From: Clostridiales bacterium
Lineage (GTDB): Bacteria > Bacillota > Clostridia > Christensenellales > Borkfalkiaceae
Direction: 5' to 3'
DNA length: 64,000 nucleotides
NCBI GenBank assembly: GCA_015055835.1
Contig: SVHJ01000002.1
Span: 1 to 64,000 of the forward strand
Both the position numbers and the translations under genes were made by a program. Shown piece after piece: positions 18,673 through 26,046 of the stretch. The notes beneath the pieces are model-generated. The model saw only the letters and a list, made by a program, of their open reading frames with translations, was not told the origin of the DNA and did no database searches. Positions within the stretch are counted from its first letter, which is position 1; each line of letters begins with the position of its first letter.

Positions 18673-19719
18673 TTAACCCACTTTTTCTTGTGGAAGTTTT
18701 TTCAACTTGAAATTAAAGATATTCGAATTTATTGAAACGAAAATATTTGGGCGAATTGCCTGCTTTTTTTCATCACTTAAATTAGATTTGGATAAAAAAT
18801 TCTCCACAACCTCATCTTCAACTTGCTGTCTTTTATGACTCCTGCGTGCAGAAGTAATTTTGGTTGAATGATAAAAAATTAACAGTTTAGAACCATTTCT
18901 CGCCATTGCTTCGGCTATTTTTTGCCACCAAATATTATCCGTGTCACCTATTGAAAGCCCATATAAACAAATAATATGAGCACTATTTATCATGTTTTCG
19001 CATTTCTTCACGTGTAAAGTTTTTTGAGCTTTATTACATTCACTCTTAATAATATCTTGCTTAAAATAGCGATTCTTCAATAATTCCATATTGTCGACTT
19101 GACTTTCATCATTTACACCTAATATCATTCTACTGTTTGTATATCCATGCACATGTTGAATATCTTGTAAAAAAGATGAATAATTATGCATGTTTGCAAA
19201 TAGGCTCACTTGCCCTTCGTTATAACCCAAAAGACGTTCTACACTTCGTGTGTAGTTGAAGGTGCAAATACTTACATGCCATTGTTCTTTCATGCTTCTA
19301 AAATAATTAGTAATAAATTCACCATCTGTTTCAGTTAAAAAATGATGGGGAGTTAATAAGTCTCGTTGTAACTTAGTTTTATCTTGTAAAGCAAAATCGT
19401 ATAAGTTTTCTTCACCTTCTATATACTCGCCAAGATTATCAACTAAGTCATTATAGACTTCTTCAAAATCTTCTATATTATTAAATTCTTTACAATATTT
19501 TCCTAACGCAAGCTCTAAATCAGACCAATTAACTTCTTCGGTAGTTATTTCTTCATTGTTCTCCTTTTTACGCATATATTCTCTGATAGAATTTTTCAAT
19601 TTCTTAATTTTTTCATTACTTGTAGAAACATTGTTGTAGAATTTATAAAAATCCGAGTATCGAGTATCCATTCCAATATTTATATCAAATCCATTTCCTA
19701 ATAAATAAACAATTTTCAC
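18673..19719 (-). CDS. AbiH-like phage abortive-infection protein
   Basis: The 348-residue protein opens with LLGNGFDINIGMDTRYSDFY and carries TFNYTRSVE near residue 153, HVHGYTN near 189, ILGVND and LYGLSIGDTDNIWW near 250. This combination marks the AbiH family, which blocks lactococcal phages. The GNGFD opening and the FNYT/HxHG pairs recall SIR2-like nucleotide-binding proteins; that relation is inference. It starts with GTG after AGGAG, 15 nt downstream of the methyltransferase fragment. It is probably transcribed from the WYL promoter as the last intact gene of a decayed defence locus. Confidence 0.82.
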   Translation of the reverse strand: MKIVYLLGNGFDINIGMDTRYSDFYKFYNNVSTSNEKIKKLKNSIREYMRKKENNEEITTEEVNWSDLELALGKYCKEFNNIEDFEEVYNDLVDNLGEYIEGEENLYDFALQDKTKLQRDLLTPHHFLTETDGEFITNYFRSMKEQWHVSICTFNYTRSVERLLGYNEGQVSLFANMHNYSSFLQDIQHVHGYTNSRMILGVNDESQVDNMELLKNRYFKQDIIKSECNKAQKTLHVKKCENMINSAHIICLYGLSIGDTDNIWWQKIAEAMARNGSKLLIFYHSTKITSARRSHKRQQVEDEVVENFLSKSNLSDEKKQAIRPNIFVSINSNIFNFKLKKLPQEKVG

Positions 19720-19734
19720 TTGTCTTCTCCTTTG

Positions 19735-19884
19735 TTATTTGCTTGTTAATTTTTGATACATTTTCATAAGTTCGGCGACGCATTCACTTTCGGTGTTGAT
19801 TTTGTCCCAAAATCCGTATGCTTCCATAACTGCTTTATCATTTAACTGATGTGCTCTACGTAATTCAGGTGGCATTGTTATGCT
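19735..19884 (-). pseudogene. C-terminal remnant of an MmeI-like DNA methyltransferase
   Basis: The frame ending at 19735 encodes MPPELRRAHQLNDKAVMEAY followed by GFWDKINTESECVAELMKMYQKLTSK. I recognise this as the extreme C terminus of large MmeI-like restriction-modification methyltransferases, where the TMPPxLRxAHxxxDxAV motif is typical. Everything N-terminal, including the catalytic NPPY region, is missing. Upstream the frame runs without a credible start into the WYL gene. A deletion that joined the two genes near 19875-19885 explains it best. Confidence 0.6.
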
Positions 19885-20605
19885 TTGCCAAGTCAAAATC
19901 TTCAGCTTCTTTGCTTGGTGTAATGTCTTCATTCGTCATCTTCACCCTGTCCATTCGATCTATTCTGTACGATACGACATTACCGTATTTATCGTCATAG
20001 CAGAACAAATAGTAGTTGTCGTTAGCGAAGACGGTGGCTATCGGATTGACTTTGTACACCCTTCTATTATTAGGGTTTGTCTTATCCATTTTGTAATTTC
20101 GATTCATCTGCGCATCGTACATAAAGTAGTTAAACTCTATCTTCTTTTGATTTACGATTGCTGACGAAATTTCGCTGACTGAATAGTATATTCCCTCGTT
20201 CAAACTTTTCACCGTGCTGAATTGCACAATGTTTTGCTTGAGAACTTCGCCACGCTGACTACCCGACAATTTGCCTACCTTATCTACTAGCTCTGCCGTT
20301 TTGTTCTCCGTAATAAAACTCGCAGCCTGGATTGCATCCATTATTATGAGAACTTCTGGCACAGAGAAACTGCGGTCTTCTACGTAATACAGGTTGTTCC
20401 TGGAGCGCTTTACGAAAACTTCGTAACCAAAAGAATTGAGAACCTCTATATCATTGTACAAGGTTCTTCTGTCACACTCGATGCCGTTCTTCGCCAATTT
20501 CTCCTTTATTTGGTCTGTCGTTAATGGATGGTCTTCATCGCTATCTTGCGTGAGTATTTCCCAAATTTTAAGCAATCTTATTCTTTTTACGTTATCTCCT
20601 ACCAT
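19865..20605 (-). CDS. WYL-domain transcriptional regulator, C-terminally truncated
   Basis: The 246-residue protein has an N-terminal helix-turn-helix (residues about 5-65, with RRTLYNDIEVLNSFGYEV) and a WYL ligand-binding core (YKVNPIATVFANDNYYLFCY, then SYRIDRMDRV). Family members usually run to about 320 residues with a C-terminal WCX extension. Here the protein stops just after DFDLAKH, where the methyltransferase fragment begins. Base composition is richer in G+C than its neighbours, which suggests transfer. WYL proteins often repress defence operons, consistent with abiH downstream. Whether the truncated form still works is unknown. Confidence 0.8.
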   Translation of the reverse strand: MVGDNVKRIRLLKIWEILTQDSDEDHPLTTDQIKEKLAKNGIECDRRTLYNDIEVLNSFGYEVFVKRSRNNLYYVEDRSFSVPEVLIIMDAIQAASFITENKTAELVDKVGKLSGSQRGEVLKQNIVQFSTVKSLNEGIYYSVSEISSAIVNQKKIEFNYFMYDAQMNRNYKMDKTNPNNRRVYKVNPIATVFANDNYYLFCYDDKYGNVVSYRIDRMDRVKMTNEDITPSKEAEDFDLAKHNNAT

Positions 20606-20640
20606 AATGGACTCTCCCTTATAAAATAGTAGTTTTTATT

Positions 20641-20669
20641 ATTATACCATATTTTTCTATATATGTAAA
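20641..20669 (-). promoter_or_regulatory. promoter of the WYL/abiH unit
   Basis: Leftward TTTACA (20664-20669), 17-nt spacer, TATAAT (20641-20646), with the predicted start about 30 nt before the WYL ATG. Confidence 0.75.
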
Positions 20670-20723
20670 TGGTGAGATGTGCAAAAACCACGACTTGTCA
20701 AGGGCAATTTATACAAATTTTAT

Positions 20724-20760
20724 GACAAAATAAAAGAACGACCCCTTTTACGAGGTCGTC
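20724..20760 (-). terminator. terminator of the 152-residue unknown gene
   Basis: Read leftward, an ACGACC/GGTCGT hairpin (20754-20759 and 20738-20743) is followed by TCTTTTATTTT. It separates this gene from the WYL promoter. Confidence 0.65.
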
Positions 20761-20764
20761 CATC

Positions 20765-21223
20765 TTACTCCAAACTTGCCAAGAAGTCTTTGATATTTTT
20801 CATCGCTAGGACTTCATCTATACCTTTACCATTATGTATTTTCCAAGACCAAACGACTAGAATTGTCACCTGTTTCTTCCAGTCATTATCTATAAAGGGT
20901 ATTCGTATTTCGTAGTGCTCTTCGTGAATATCTTCGTCAGCGCGTCCTACGTATTTTGCAGCGATGCCCTTGTTTCCATTGATATCTATTTCTTCTATTT
21001 CGCCTACTAGGTCAAATTCAGCCTCTTCTAAAAACCATTGAAAATCTTCTATAAGGTCATCTCTTTCTTCCTCATAAATCTCTATGATGATGTGTTCATC
21101 TTCATCTGTAAACGATATACCACCGTCCCAGGTCGCGTCCTCACTTGTTTGCAAAAGCATGTCTTCTGGCAAACTAAACGAGAGTGTTGATGTGCAAAGT
21201 TTTCCATTTTTTATTTTGAACAT
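20765..21223 (-). CDS. unknown acidic protein, 152 residues
   Basis: A strong SD (AGGAGGTAAAATT) precedes the ATG, and TATAAT lies about 25 nt further up. The protein is acidic, with alternating strands and helices and no signal peptide or membrane segment (for example IIIEIYEEERDDLIEDFQWF, then a strand-rich C-terminal half with KKQVTILVVWSWKI). I do not recognise a family. The two-layer alpha/beta pattern could suit a small immunity or adaptor protein, but that is speculation. It sits in the accessory stretch between tRNA-fMet and the abiH locus. Confidence 0.65.
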   Translation of the reverse strand: MFKIKNGKLCTSTLSFSLPEDMLLQTSEDATWDGGISFTDEDEHIIIEIYEEERDDLIEDFQWFLEEAEFDLVGEIEEIDINGNKGIAAKYVGRADEDIHEEHYEIRIPFIDNDWKKQVTILVVWSWKIHNGKGIDEVLAMKNIKDFLASLE

Positions 21224-21337
21224 AATTTTACCTCCTATTTATATGATACCATTATATCATCGCTTTTGTCATCTAAACTGCCATAATTTGACAGTCCGTA
21301 TTTTCTGGACTTTGTTATTTTATATTCAAATCCCACA

Positions 21338-21427
21338 GGGGCAATAAGTTTCATTTCCTTTTGTTTCGTAAGGTGAAACGAAAAGTCTAGGCAAATCGAG
21401 ACTTTCTAACTTGCCTATTTTTGCCCC
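21338..21427. other. candidate structured RNA or DNA element, three-stem arrangement
   Basis: No ORF is present. An outer pair GGGGCAA (21338-21344) and TTGCCCC (21421-21427) encloses a 10-bp bulged hairpin (CTTTTGTTTC 21358-21367 with GAAACGAAAAG 21375-21385). It also encloses TAGGCAA (21388-21394) paired with TTGCCTA (21411-21417). TTTCATTT near 21350 could additionally pair with AAATGAAA near 21430, crossing the outer stem. The strand of transcription is not evident. Confidence 0.4.
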
Positions 21428-21435
21428 AAAAATGA

Positions 21436-21505
21436 AAAAAGACCCTTAAAAGGGTAAAAAATAAGGTCAAATTGTCTATTTTTGACCTAGACAAATTTGA
21501 CCTTA
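21436..21505 (-). terminator. tandem terminators after tRNA-fMet
   Basis: Leftward, a long stem (AAGGTCAAATTTGTCTA at 21489-21505 with its near-complement at 21463-21478) is followed by A/T-rich sequence. A second stem (21441-21455, ACCC...GGGT) is followed by six U residues. Both lie just after the tRNA 3' end. Confidence 0.8.
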
Positions 21506-21509
21506 TAGG

Positions 21510-21586
21510 TGGTTGCGGGAGTGGGACTTGAACCTCACGACCTTCGGGTTATGAGCCCGACGAACTACCAACTGTTCCATCCCGCG
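21510..21586 (-). tRNA. initiator tRNA-fMet (CAU)
   Basis: A 77-nt tRNA with encoded CCA, starting CGCGGGAT and ending CCCGCAACCA. The C1-A72 mismatch and the three G-C pairs next to the anticodon loop (GGGCTCATAACCC) identify the initiator. The accessory stretch containing abiH begins directly beyond its 3' end. Confidence 0.96.
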
Positions 21587-21603
21587 ATGTAAGTTGTTTT
21601 TAC

Positions 21604-21632
21604 ATAATATATGATATTCCCTTTTTTGTCAA
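21604..21632 (-). promoter_or_regulatory. promoter of tRNA-fMet
   Basis: Leftward TTGACA (21627-21632), 17-nt spacer, TATTAT (21604-21609), start about 10 nt before the tRNA. Confidence 0.75.
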
Positions 21633-21661
21633 CTAAAAATTAGAAAAAATTTGAATTTAAG

Positions 21662-21690
21662 TTGAAAATATCCCTTAAAGGTGTTAAAAT
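21662..21690 (+). promoter_or_regulatory. promoter of tilS, predicting a leaderless mRNA
   Basis: TTGAAA (21662-21667), 17-nt spacer and TAAAAT (21685-21690). Seven nucleotides after the -10 element is position 21697, the A of the tilS ATG, and no SD lies nearby. Confidence 0.7.
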
Positions 21691-21696
21691 ACTTGT

Positions 21697-22992
21697 ATGA
21701 AATTAGATTTAACCCCTATTTTAACTAAAAATGATATTATTGGTGTTGCTTGCTCTGGTGGTAGTGATTCTATGGCACTACTTTATTTTATGCATAAAAA
21801 CCAAAAAAAATACGGTATAACCGTAAAAGCAGTTAATATTGAGCACGGTATTAGGGGCGAAAATTCCATAAATGACACGAATTTTGTAAAAAACTATTGC
21901 AAAAAGCATAAAATTGAACTAATTTCTTATTCCGTTGACGCAATTAATTATTCAAAACAACACAAACTTTCTTTAGAAGAAGGGGCAAGAAAATTAAGAT
22001 ACGATTGTTTTGACGACGCAATTTCTAAAGGGTTAATTACAAAAATTGCAACTGCGCATCACGCAAAAGATAACGCTGAAACGGTGCTTATTAACCTTTT
22101 TAGAGGAACTGGACTAAAAGGCATAACCGGTATTGAAGAAAACTATCAAAACAAAATTATTAGACCTTTTTTATCTCTTTCTAAAGAAGATATTGAAAAT
22201 TTTATAGATAAAAACAAAATTCCTTTTGTCGTTGATGAAACAAACCTTTCTACCGACTACACAAGGAATTATATTAGGTTAAACCTTTTAGAAAAAGTAA
22301 AAGAAATTTTTCCTGAATATGAAAAGGCTGTTTTACGCCTATCAAAAATTGCAAAAATGGAAGAAGAATTTTTGCAAAACTTAGCCATTAAAGAACTAAA
22401 ACAAGAAAAAGACGGCTATTCTTTTTCTGTTAATTTAGAAAAGGCGCTTTTTTATAGAGTTGCAACTTTAGCCCTTAAAAATCTTGTTAAAAAAGATTAT
22501 GAAATTAAGCATATTAACGCCATTTATTCTTTGATTTCTAAAAATAACGGTACTAAAATCACCCTTTTAAGAGGGGTTTTTGCGATAAAAGAATACGACA
22601 AAATAGTTGTTTTTAGTAGCAATAATAAAGAAAAAGTGGATATTCCTTTTGCTGAAGGGGAATTTCCTTTTGAATACGGCAAATTAACGGTTACAAAAAT
22701 GGAAAAGCCGATTAATTTAAAAGACGGATTTTATATTGATGAAAATCTTTTAGTTGGTGCAAAAATAAGATTTGTTGCCTTGGGCGACCTTTTTTATAAG
22801 TTTGGTGGGGGCAGTAAAAAGTTAACGGATATTTTTACTGATAAAAAAATTCCGGTTAGAAAAAGAAAAGCCTTGCCTATTATCGAAAATAATGGTAAAA
22901 TTTTATTTGTAGCAAAAGTCGGCATTAGTGAACTTGCTAAAACAACCGACCAAACTAAAATGGTTTATAAATTAACTTATGAAGAATTTTAA
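21697..22992 (+). CDS. tilS: tRNA(Ile)-lysidine synthase
   Basis: Adds lysine to C34 of tRNA-Ile(CAU), converting it from Met to Ile identity and AUG to AUA decoding. The PP-loop ATP motif GVACSGGSDSMALL is at residues 17-30, the HGIRG-like EHGIRGENS follows, and the C-terminal TilS domains end near 431. It is followed at 10 nt by hpt, the usual Bacillota pairing. Its start has no SD and coincides with the predicted transcription start. Confidence 0.94.
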   Translation: MKLDLTPILTKNDIIGVACSGGSDSMALLYFMHKNQKKYGITVKAVNIEHGIRGENSINDTNFVKNYCKKHKIELISYSVDAINYSKQHKLSLEEGARKLRYDCFDDAISKGLITKIATAHHAKDNAETVLINLFRGTGLKGITGIEENYQNKIIRPFLSLSKEDIENFIDKNKIPFVVDETNLSTDYTRNYIRLNLLEKVKEIFPEYEKAVLRLSKIAKMEEEFLQNLAIKELKQEKDGYSFSVNLEKALFYRVATLALKNLVKKDYEIKHINAIYSLISKNNGTKITLLRGVFAIKEYDKIVVFSSNNKEKVDIPFAEGEFPFEYGKLTVTKMEKPINLKDGFYIDENLLVGAKIRFVALGDLFYKFGGGSKKLTDIFTDKKIPVRKRKALPIIENNGKILFVAKVGISELAKTTDQTKMVYKLTYEEF

Positions 22993-23002
22993 GGAGAATA
23001 CT

Positions 23003-23539
23003 ATGCGTGAAGATTTAAGTTGTATTTGGATTTCTAAAGAACAAATTGCTGAAAAAGTAAAAGAACTTGCAAAACAATTAGACGAAGATTATAAGGATAA
23101 AAACCCACTTGTCGTTTGCATATTAAAAGGTGCAGTAATGTTTTTTACCGATATAGTTAAGGCAATGACTATTCCTCTTGAAATTGATTTTATGGCAATA
23201 TCAAGTTATGGTCAAGGCGCTACTAGTGGGGTTGTAAAATTCGTTAAGGACTTAGACGTTAGCGTAACTGGAAGACACGTTATTATAATTGAAGATATTA
23301 TTGACACAGGTAACACCCTTTATTACCTAAAGAATATTTTAAATGGAAGAGATCCTGCATCAGTAAAAATTTGCGCTCTTTTAGATAAATATGAACGCCG
23401 TGTTGCAGACGTCAAAGTTGACTACAAAGCATTCGATATCAGAGATGAGTTTGTTGTAGGCTACGGTCTTGACTATGCTGAAAAGTATAGAAATTTAGAT
23501 GAAATTGGCGTATTAAAACGTGAAATTTACGAAAAATAA
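23003..23539 (+). CDS. hpt: hypoxanthine phosphoribosyltransferase
   Basis: Salvages hypoxanthine and guanine with PRPP. The PRPP motif VIIIEDIIDTGNTL is near residue 96, and LKGAVMFFTDI near residue 40 binds pyrophosphate. I start at ATG 23003 (MREDLSCIW) because AAGGAGAATACT precedes it. The earlier in-frame ATG at 22979 lies inside tilS without an SD. The length is 178 residues. A strong terminator follows. In many relatives ftsH comes next; here ftsH is 17 kb away. Confidence 0.95.
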   Translation: MREDLSCIWISKEQIAEKVKELAKQLDEDYKDKNPLVVCILKGAVMFFTDIVKAMTIPLEIDFMAISSYGQGATSGVVKFVKDLDVSVTGRHVIIIEDIIDTGNTLYYLKNILNGRDPASVKICALLDKYERRVADVKVDYKAFDIRDEFVVGYGLDYAEKYRNLDEIGVLKREIYEK

Positions 23540-23548
23540 TAAAGAATA

Positions 23549-23582
23549 AAAAGCGTTAGTGTTTTTACTAACGCTTTTTTTA
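23549..23582. terminator. bidirectional terminator between hpt and the LOG gene
   Basis: AAAAGCGTTAGT pairs with ACTAACGCTTTT, with A and T tracts on both sides. It serves the converging hpt and leftward LOG-family genes. Confidence 0.85.
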
Positions 23583-24164
23583 TTAACCGTCTTTTAATTC
23601 TCTTATCGTTCTTTGTTCTTTGTCAGGTTTTTCTACGTATTCAAAAACCTTTTTTGGGTCGTCGCTTATAAAGAAAAGGTCGTAAACGCTATCCTTTATA
23701 AACCTTTTATCAACTGCCGCCTTTAATACGCTGAAAACTTCGTTATAATATCCTAAAACGTTGTATAAAGCAATCGGTTTGTTGTGGCGAAGAAGTTGTT
23801 TTAGGGTTAAAATTTCAAAAAATTCTTCTAAAGTACCTATGCCACCAGGCACTACAACGAAAGCATCTGCATTTTCTTCCATAATTTGTTTTCTTTGACG
23901 CATAGTTTCCGTTTCAATAAGTTTATCACACTTATCATAAATAACTTCAATAGTTTCTTCACTAAAAAAACTAGGAATAACGCCTAAAATTTGACCGTCT
24001 TTTTCCCTAACACCCCTTGCTACTGCGCCCATAAGACCGTTTCCACCACCACCGAAAACCAAAGAGTGTCCCCTTTCAACTAATTCTCTGCCAAATTCTT
24101 CTATCTTTTTAATATATTCTTCATCAATAACTGGCGACGCTGCACCATAAACACAAATTCTCAA
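23583..24164 (-). CDS. LOG-family nucleoside monophosphate phosphoribohydrolase
   Basis: The 193-residue protein has the LOG Rossmann pattern with VFGGGGNGLMGAVARG near residue 38 and the signature PGGIGTLEEFFE near 107. LOG proteins cleave N6-modified AMP to the free base, and bacterial members may act on other nucleotides. The substrate here is not known. Translation starts at TTG, with AAGGAG 9-10 nt upstream, because the conserved opening RICVYGAASP follows directly. A TATAAT lies about 20 nt above the SD. Confidence 0.88.
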   Translation of the reverse strand: MRICVYGAASPVIDEEYIKKIEEFGRELVERGHSLVFGGGGNGLMGAVARGVREKDGQILGVIPSFFSEETIEVIYDKCDKLIETETMRQRKQIMEENADAFVVVPGGIGTLEEFFEILTLKQLLRHNKPIALYNVLGYYNEVFSVLKAAVDKRFIKDSVYDLFFISDDPKKVFEYVEKPDKEQRTIRELKDG

Positions 24165-24211
24165 AACTATATACTCCTTATAAACCTATATATTATTATA
24201 CGCAAAATGCA

Positions 24212-24772
24212 CTAAAAAACAACTACGCCACCTAAACTTTCAAAAACTTTTATAAATTCTTTTAATTCTTCATTTTCTTTTAGATTTATTAAACTAATTT
24301 CTCCAAAAGAAACGGTGCCGGCGATTATTAAAGCAAAAACTAAACTGTTTTCTAAATTAGTTGCGTCAATCTCTTTACCTCTAACAAGCCCCCTGCCGTC
24401 AACTTCAATTTTGTCTTCTTTTATCTCTATTAAAACGCCAAGTTCTTTTAGTACTCTTATAGTATCAAGAGTGTTTTTAGCCGTTAAGTCAACGCCGACA
24501 AAGTTGGTTTTTGCAACGGCAAAAGATGCAGTAGTTAAAAATAGTGGTAAAAATTCTTCCTTACCTTCTAAATTTATTTCGCCACCCTTTACGGTAATAA
24601 GTAAAAATAAATTTATTAGTTCTTTGTTTAAGTTAATTGACCTTTCGGCAAACTTTTCTATTTTAATTCTGTTACCAAAAATATTTGAGGCGATAAAAGA
24701 GGCTTTAGTTAGGTCACTTTTATCATCTAAACAAACTATACCGTCAAGTTTTTTATTTTGTATCTTTAACAT
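24212..24772 (-). CDS. single-domain enolpyruvyl-transferase-like protein (MurA/AroA fold fragment)
   Basis: The 186 residues begin LDGIVCLDDKSDLTKASFIA, resembling the first strand-helix of AroA (GxIxxPGDKSxSHRA). They continue with a segment like the second half of the matching domain: IRVLKELGVLIEIKEDKIEV, then EIDATNLENSLVFALIIAG, and a final VFESLGGVVVF. The other domain and the catalytic Lys/Arg/Asp residues of MurA and AroA are absent. Full enzymes are about 420 residues. It overlaps recF by 20 nt and is translated from the same transcript. It may be non-catalytic or structural. Function unknown. Confidence 0.6.
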   Translation of the reverse strand: MLKIQNKKLDGIVCLDDKSDLTKASFIASNIFGNRIKIEKFAERSINLNKELINLFLLITVKGGEINLEGKEEFLPLFLTTASFAVAKTNFVGVDLTAKNTLDTIRVLKELGVLIEIKEDKIEVDGRGLVRGKEIDATNLENSLVFALIIAGTVSFGEISLINLKENEELKEFIKVFESLGGVVVF

Positions 24773-25868
24773 TTTTTCTTACCTTTATTTTGCCTTTTTC
24801 TATTTGAATTTTATTAATATCCATATCCTTAACGACCGTTCTATCAACGTGAGTTGCCGTTAATATGGTTTGCATACCAGTTATCCTTTTCATAAGTAGT
24901 TTTTGGCGTTTTTTATCAAGTTCAGATAAAACGTCGTCTAAAATCAAAATAGGATATTCGTTAAACCTTTCTTTAAAAAGTTCAACTTCGGCTAACTTTA
25001 TTGAAAGGGCAGCCGTTCTTTGTTGACCTTGTGAGCCGTAAACTTTTACGTTTTCACCATTTACTAAAATCTTTATATCGTCACGGTGAGGACCTATGGT
25101 TGTAAACCCAAGTTTAATATCCCTTTCATAATACTTTTTTAAGTCGTTATAAAAGGCTGTTTTTATATCTTCTTCCGTACCGATATAGTCGTTTTCTTTT
25201 GAAATAAAAAGTTCTTCTTTACCCTCTGTTAAAGAAAAATGCACTTCTTTAGCAATAGGATAAAGTTTAAGTAAAAAGTCGTTTCTTGCCTTTATAATTT
25301 TAGACGCCTCTTTAGAAAGTTGCTCGTCCCAAACGGAAAGGGTGTCCTTTATCATAAAAACGTCTTTTTCTTTTAACAAATTGTTTCTTTGCGCTAAAAT
25401 TTTGTTGTATCTATTAAGTGCATAAAAATACGCCTTTGACATTTGCGATAGAGAAATATTTAAAAATCTTCTTCTATCTTCAGGGCTTTCTTGTATAATT
25501 TTTAGTTCGCCAGGGTTAAAGAAAACGCTGTGCATATTGCCCATTAGTTCACCAATTCTACTTACCTGAACTTCGTTTACCTTAACCACCTTTTTGTCTT
25601 GTCTATTAAAACCTATTGAAACAATAACCTTACCGTAGTTAGAAATAGCCTCTCCTTTAATAAAAGCCTCTTCACTTTCATAATTTATTACCTGACTTTC
25701 TTTTGAAACCCTAGGAGAATACCCCGTGCAAAGATAAAAGATAGCCTCCCCAGCGTTAGTCTTACCTTGCGCGTTAGAGCCTAAAAGCAGATTGATACCG
25801 TTGGTAAATTCAATCTTTTCTTCACTATAATTTCTAAAGTTTTTTAAGGTTAAAGTTTTTATATACAT
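24753..25868 (-). CDS. recF: DNA replication and repair protein RecF
   Basis: SMC-like ATPase that helps load RecA at gaps. The Walker A GSNAQGKTNAGEAI is near residue 31, the signature region GSQGQQRTAALSIKLAEV near residue 275, and the Walker B ILILDDVLSELD near 303. It has 371 residues, the normal length. Unlike the common dnaA-dnaN-recF order, it is divergent from dnaA and no dnaN is next to it. No clear SD precedes the ATG. Confidence 0.95.
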   Translation of the reverse strand: MYIKTLTLKNFRNYSEEKIEFTNGINLLLGSNAQGKTNAGEAIFYLCTGYSPRVSKESQVINYESEEAFIKGEAISNYGKVIVSIGFNRQDKKVVKVNEVQVSRIGELMGNMHSVFFNPGELKIIQESPEDRRRFLNISLSQMSKAYFYALNRYNKILAQRNNLLKEKDVFMIKDTLSVWDEQLSKEASKIIKARNDFLLKLYPIAKEVHFSLTEGKEELFISKENDYIGTEEDIKTAFYNDLKKYYERDIKLGFTTIGPHRDDIKILVNGENVKVYGSQGQQRTAALSIKLAEVELFKERFNEYPILILDDVLSELDKKRQKLLMKRITGMQTILTATHVDRTVVKDMDINKIQIEKGKIKVRKNVKDTK

Positions 25869-26046
25869 AATAAAATAATAAAAATTAAAAAAAATTTCTT
25901 CTCTTTACTTTATTTTCTTGTAAAATTAAGGTATAATATAATTTACAAAAGGATAAACTGCAAATTTTTGCGTTTATACTACTTATTACTACTTATATAG
26001 TATATCTCAAAAAAATTACAAAATCAACTTTTAAGGGGAATTTACA
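25869..26046. promoter_or_regulatory. recF-dnaA divergent intergenic region, candidate origin or promoters
   Basis: The 178-nt spacer is AT-rich. TATAAT at 25932-25937 is a likely -10 for dnaA, with a weak TTTATT at -35. An SD (AAGGGGAA) precedes the dnaA ATG. I see no TTATCCACA-like DnaA box. It matters because transcription is mostly leftward to its left and rightward to its right. Confidence 0.45.

Noticed and set aside
25869-26046. DnaA-box cluster upstream of dnaA
   Set aside because: No TTATNCACA match was found by eye; the nearest, TTATCCTTT, differs at two positions.
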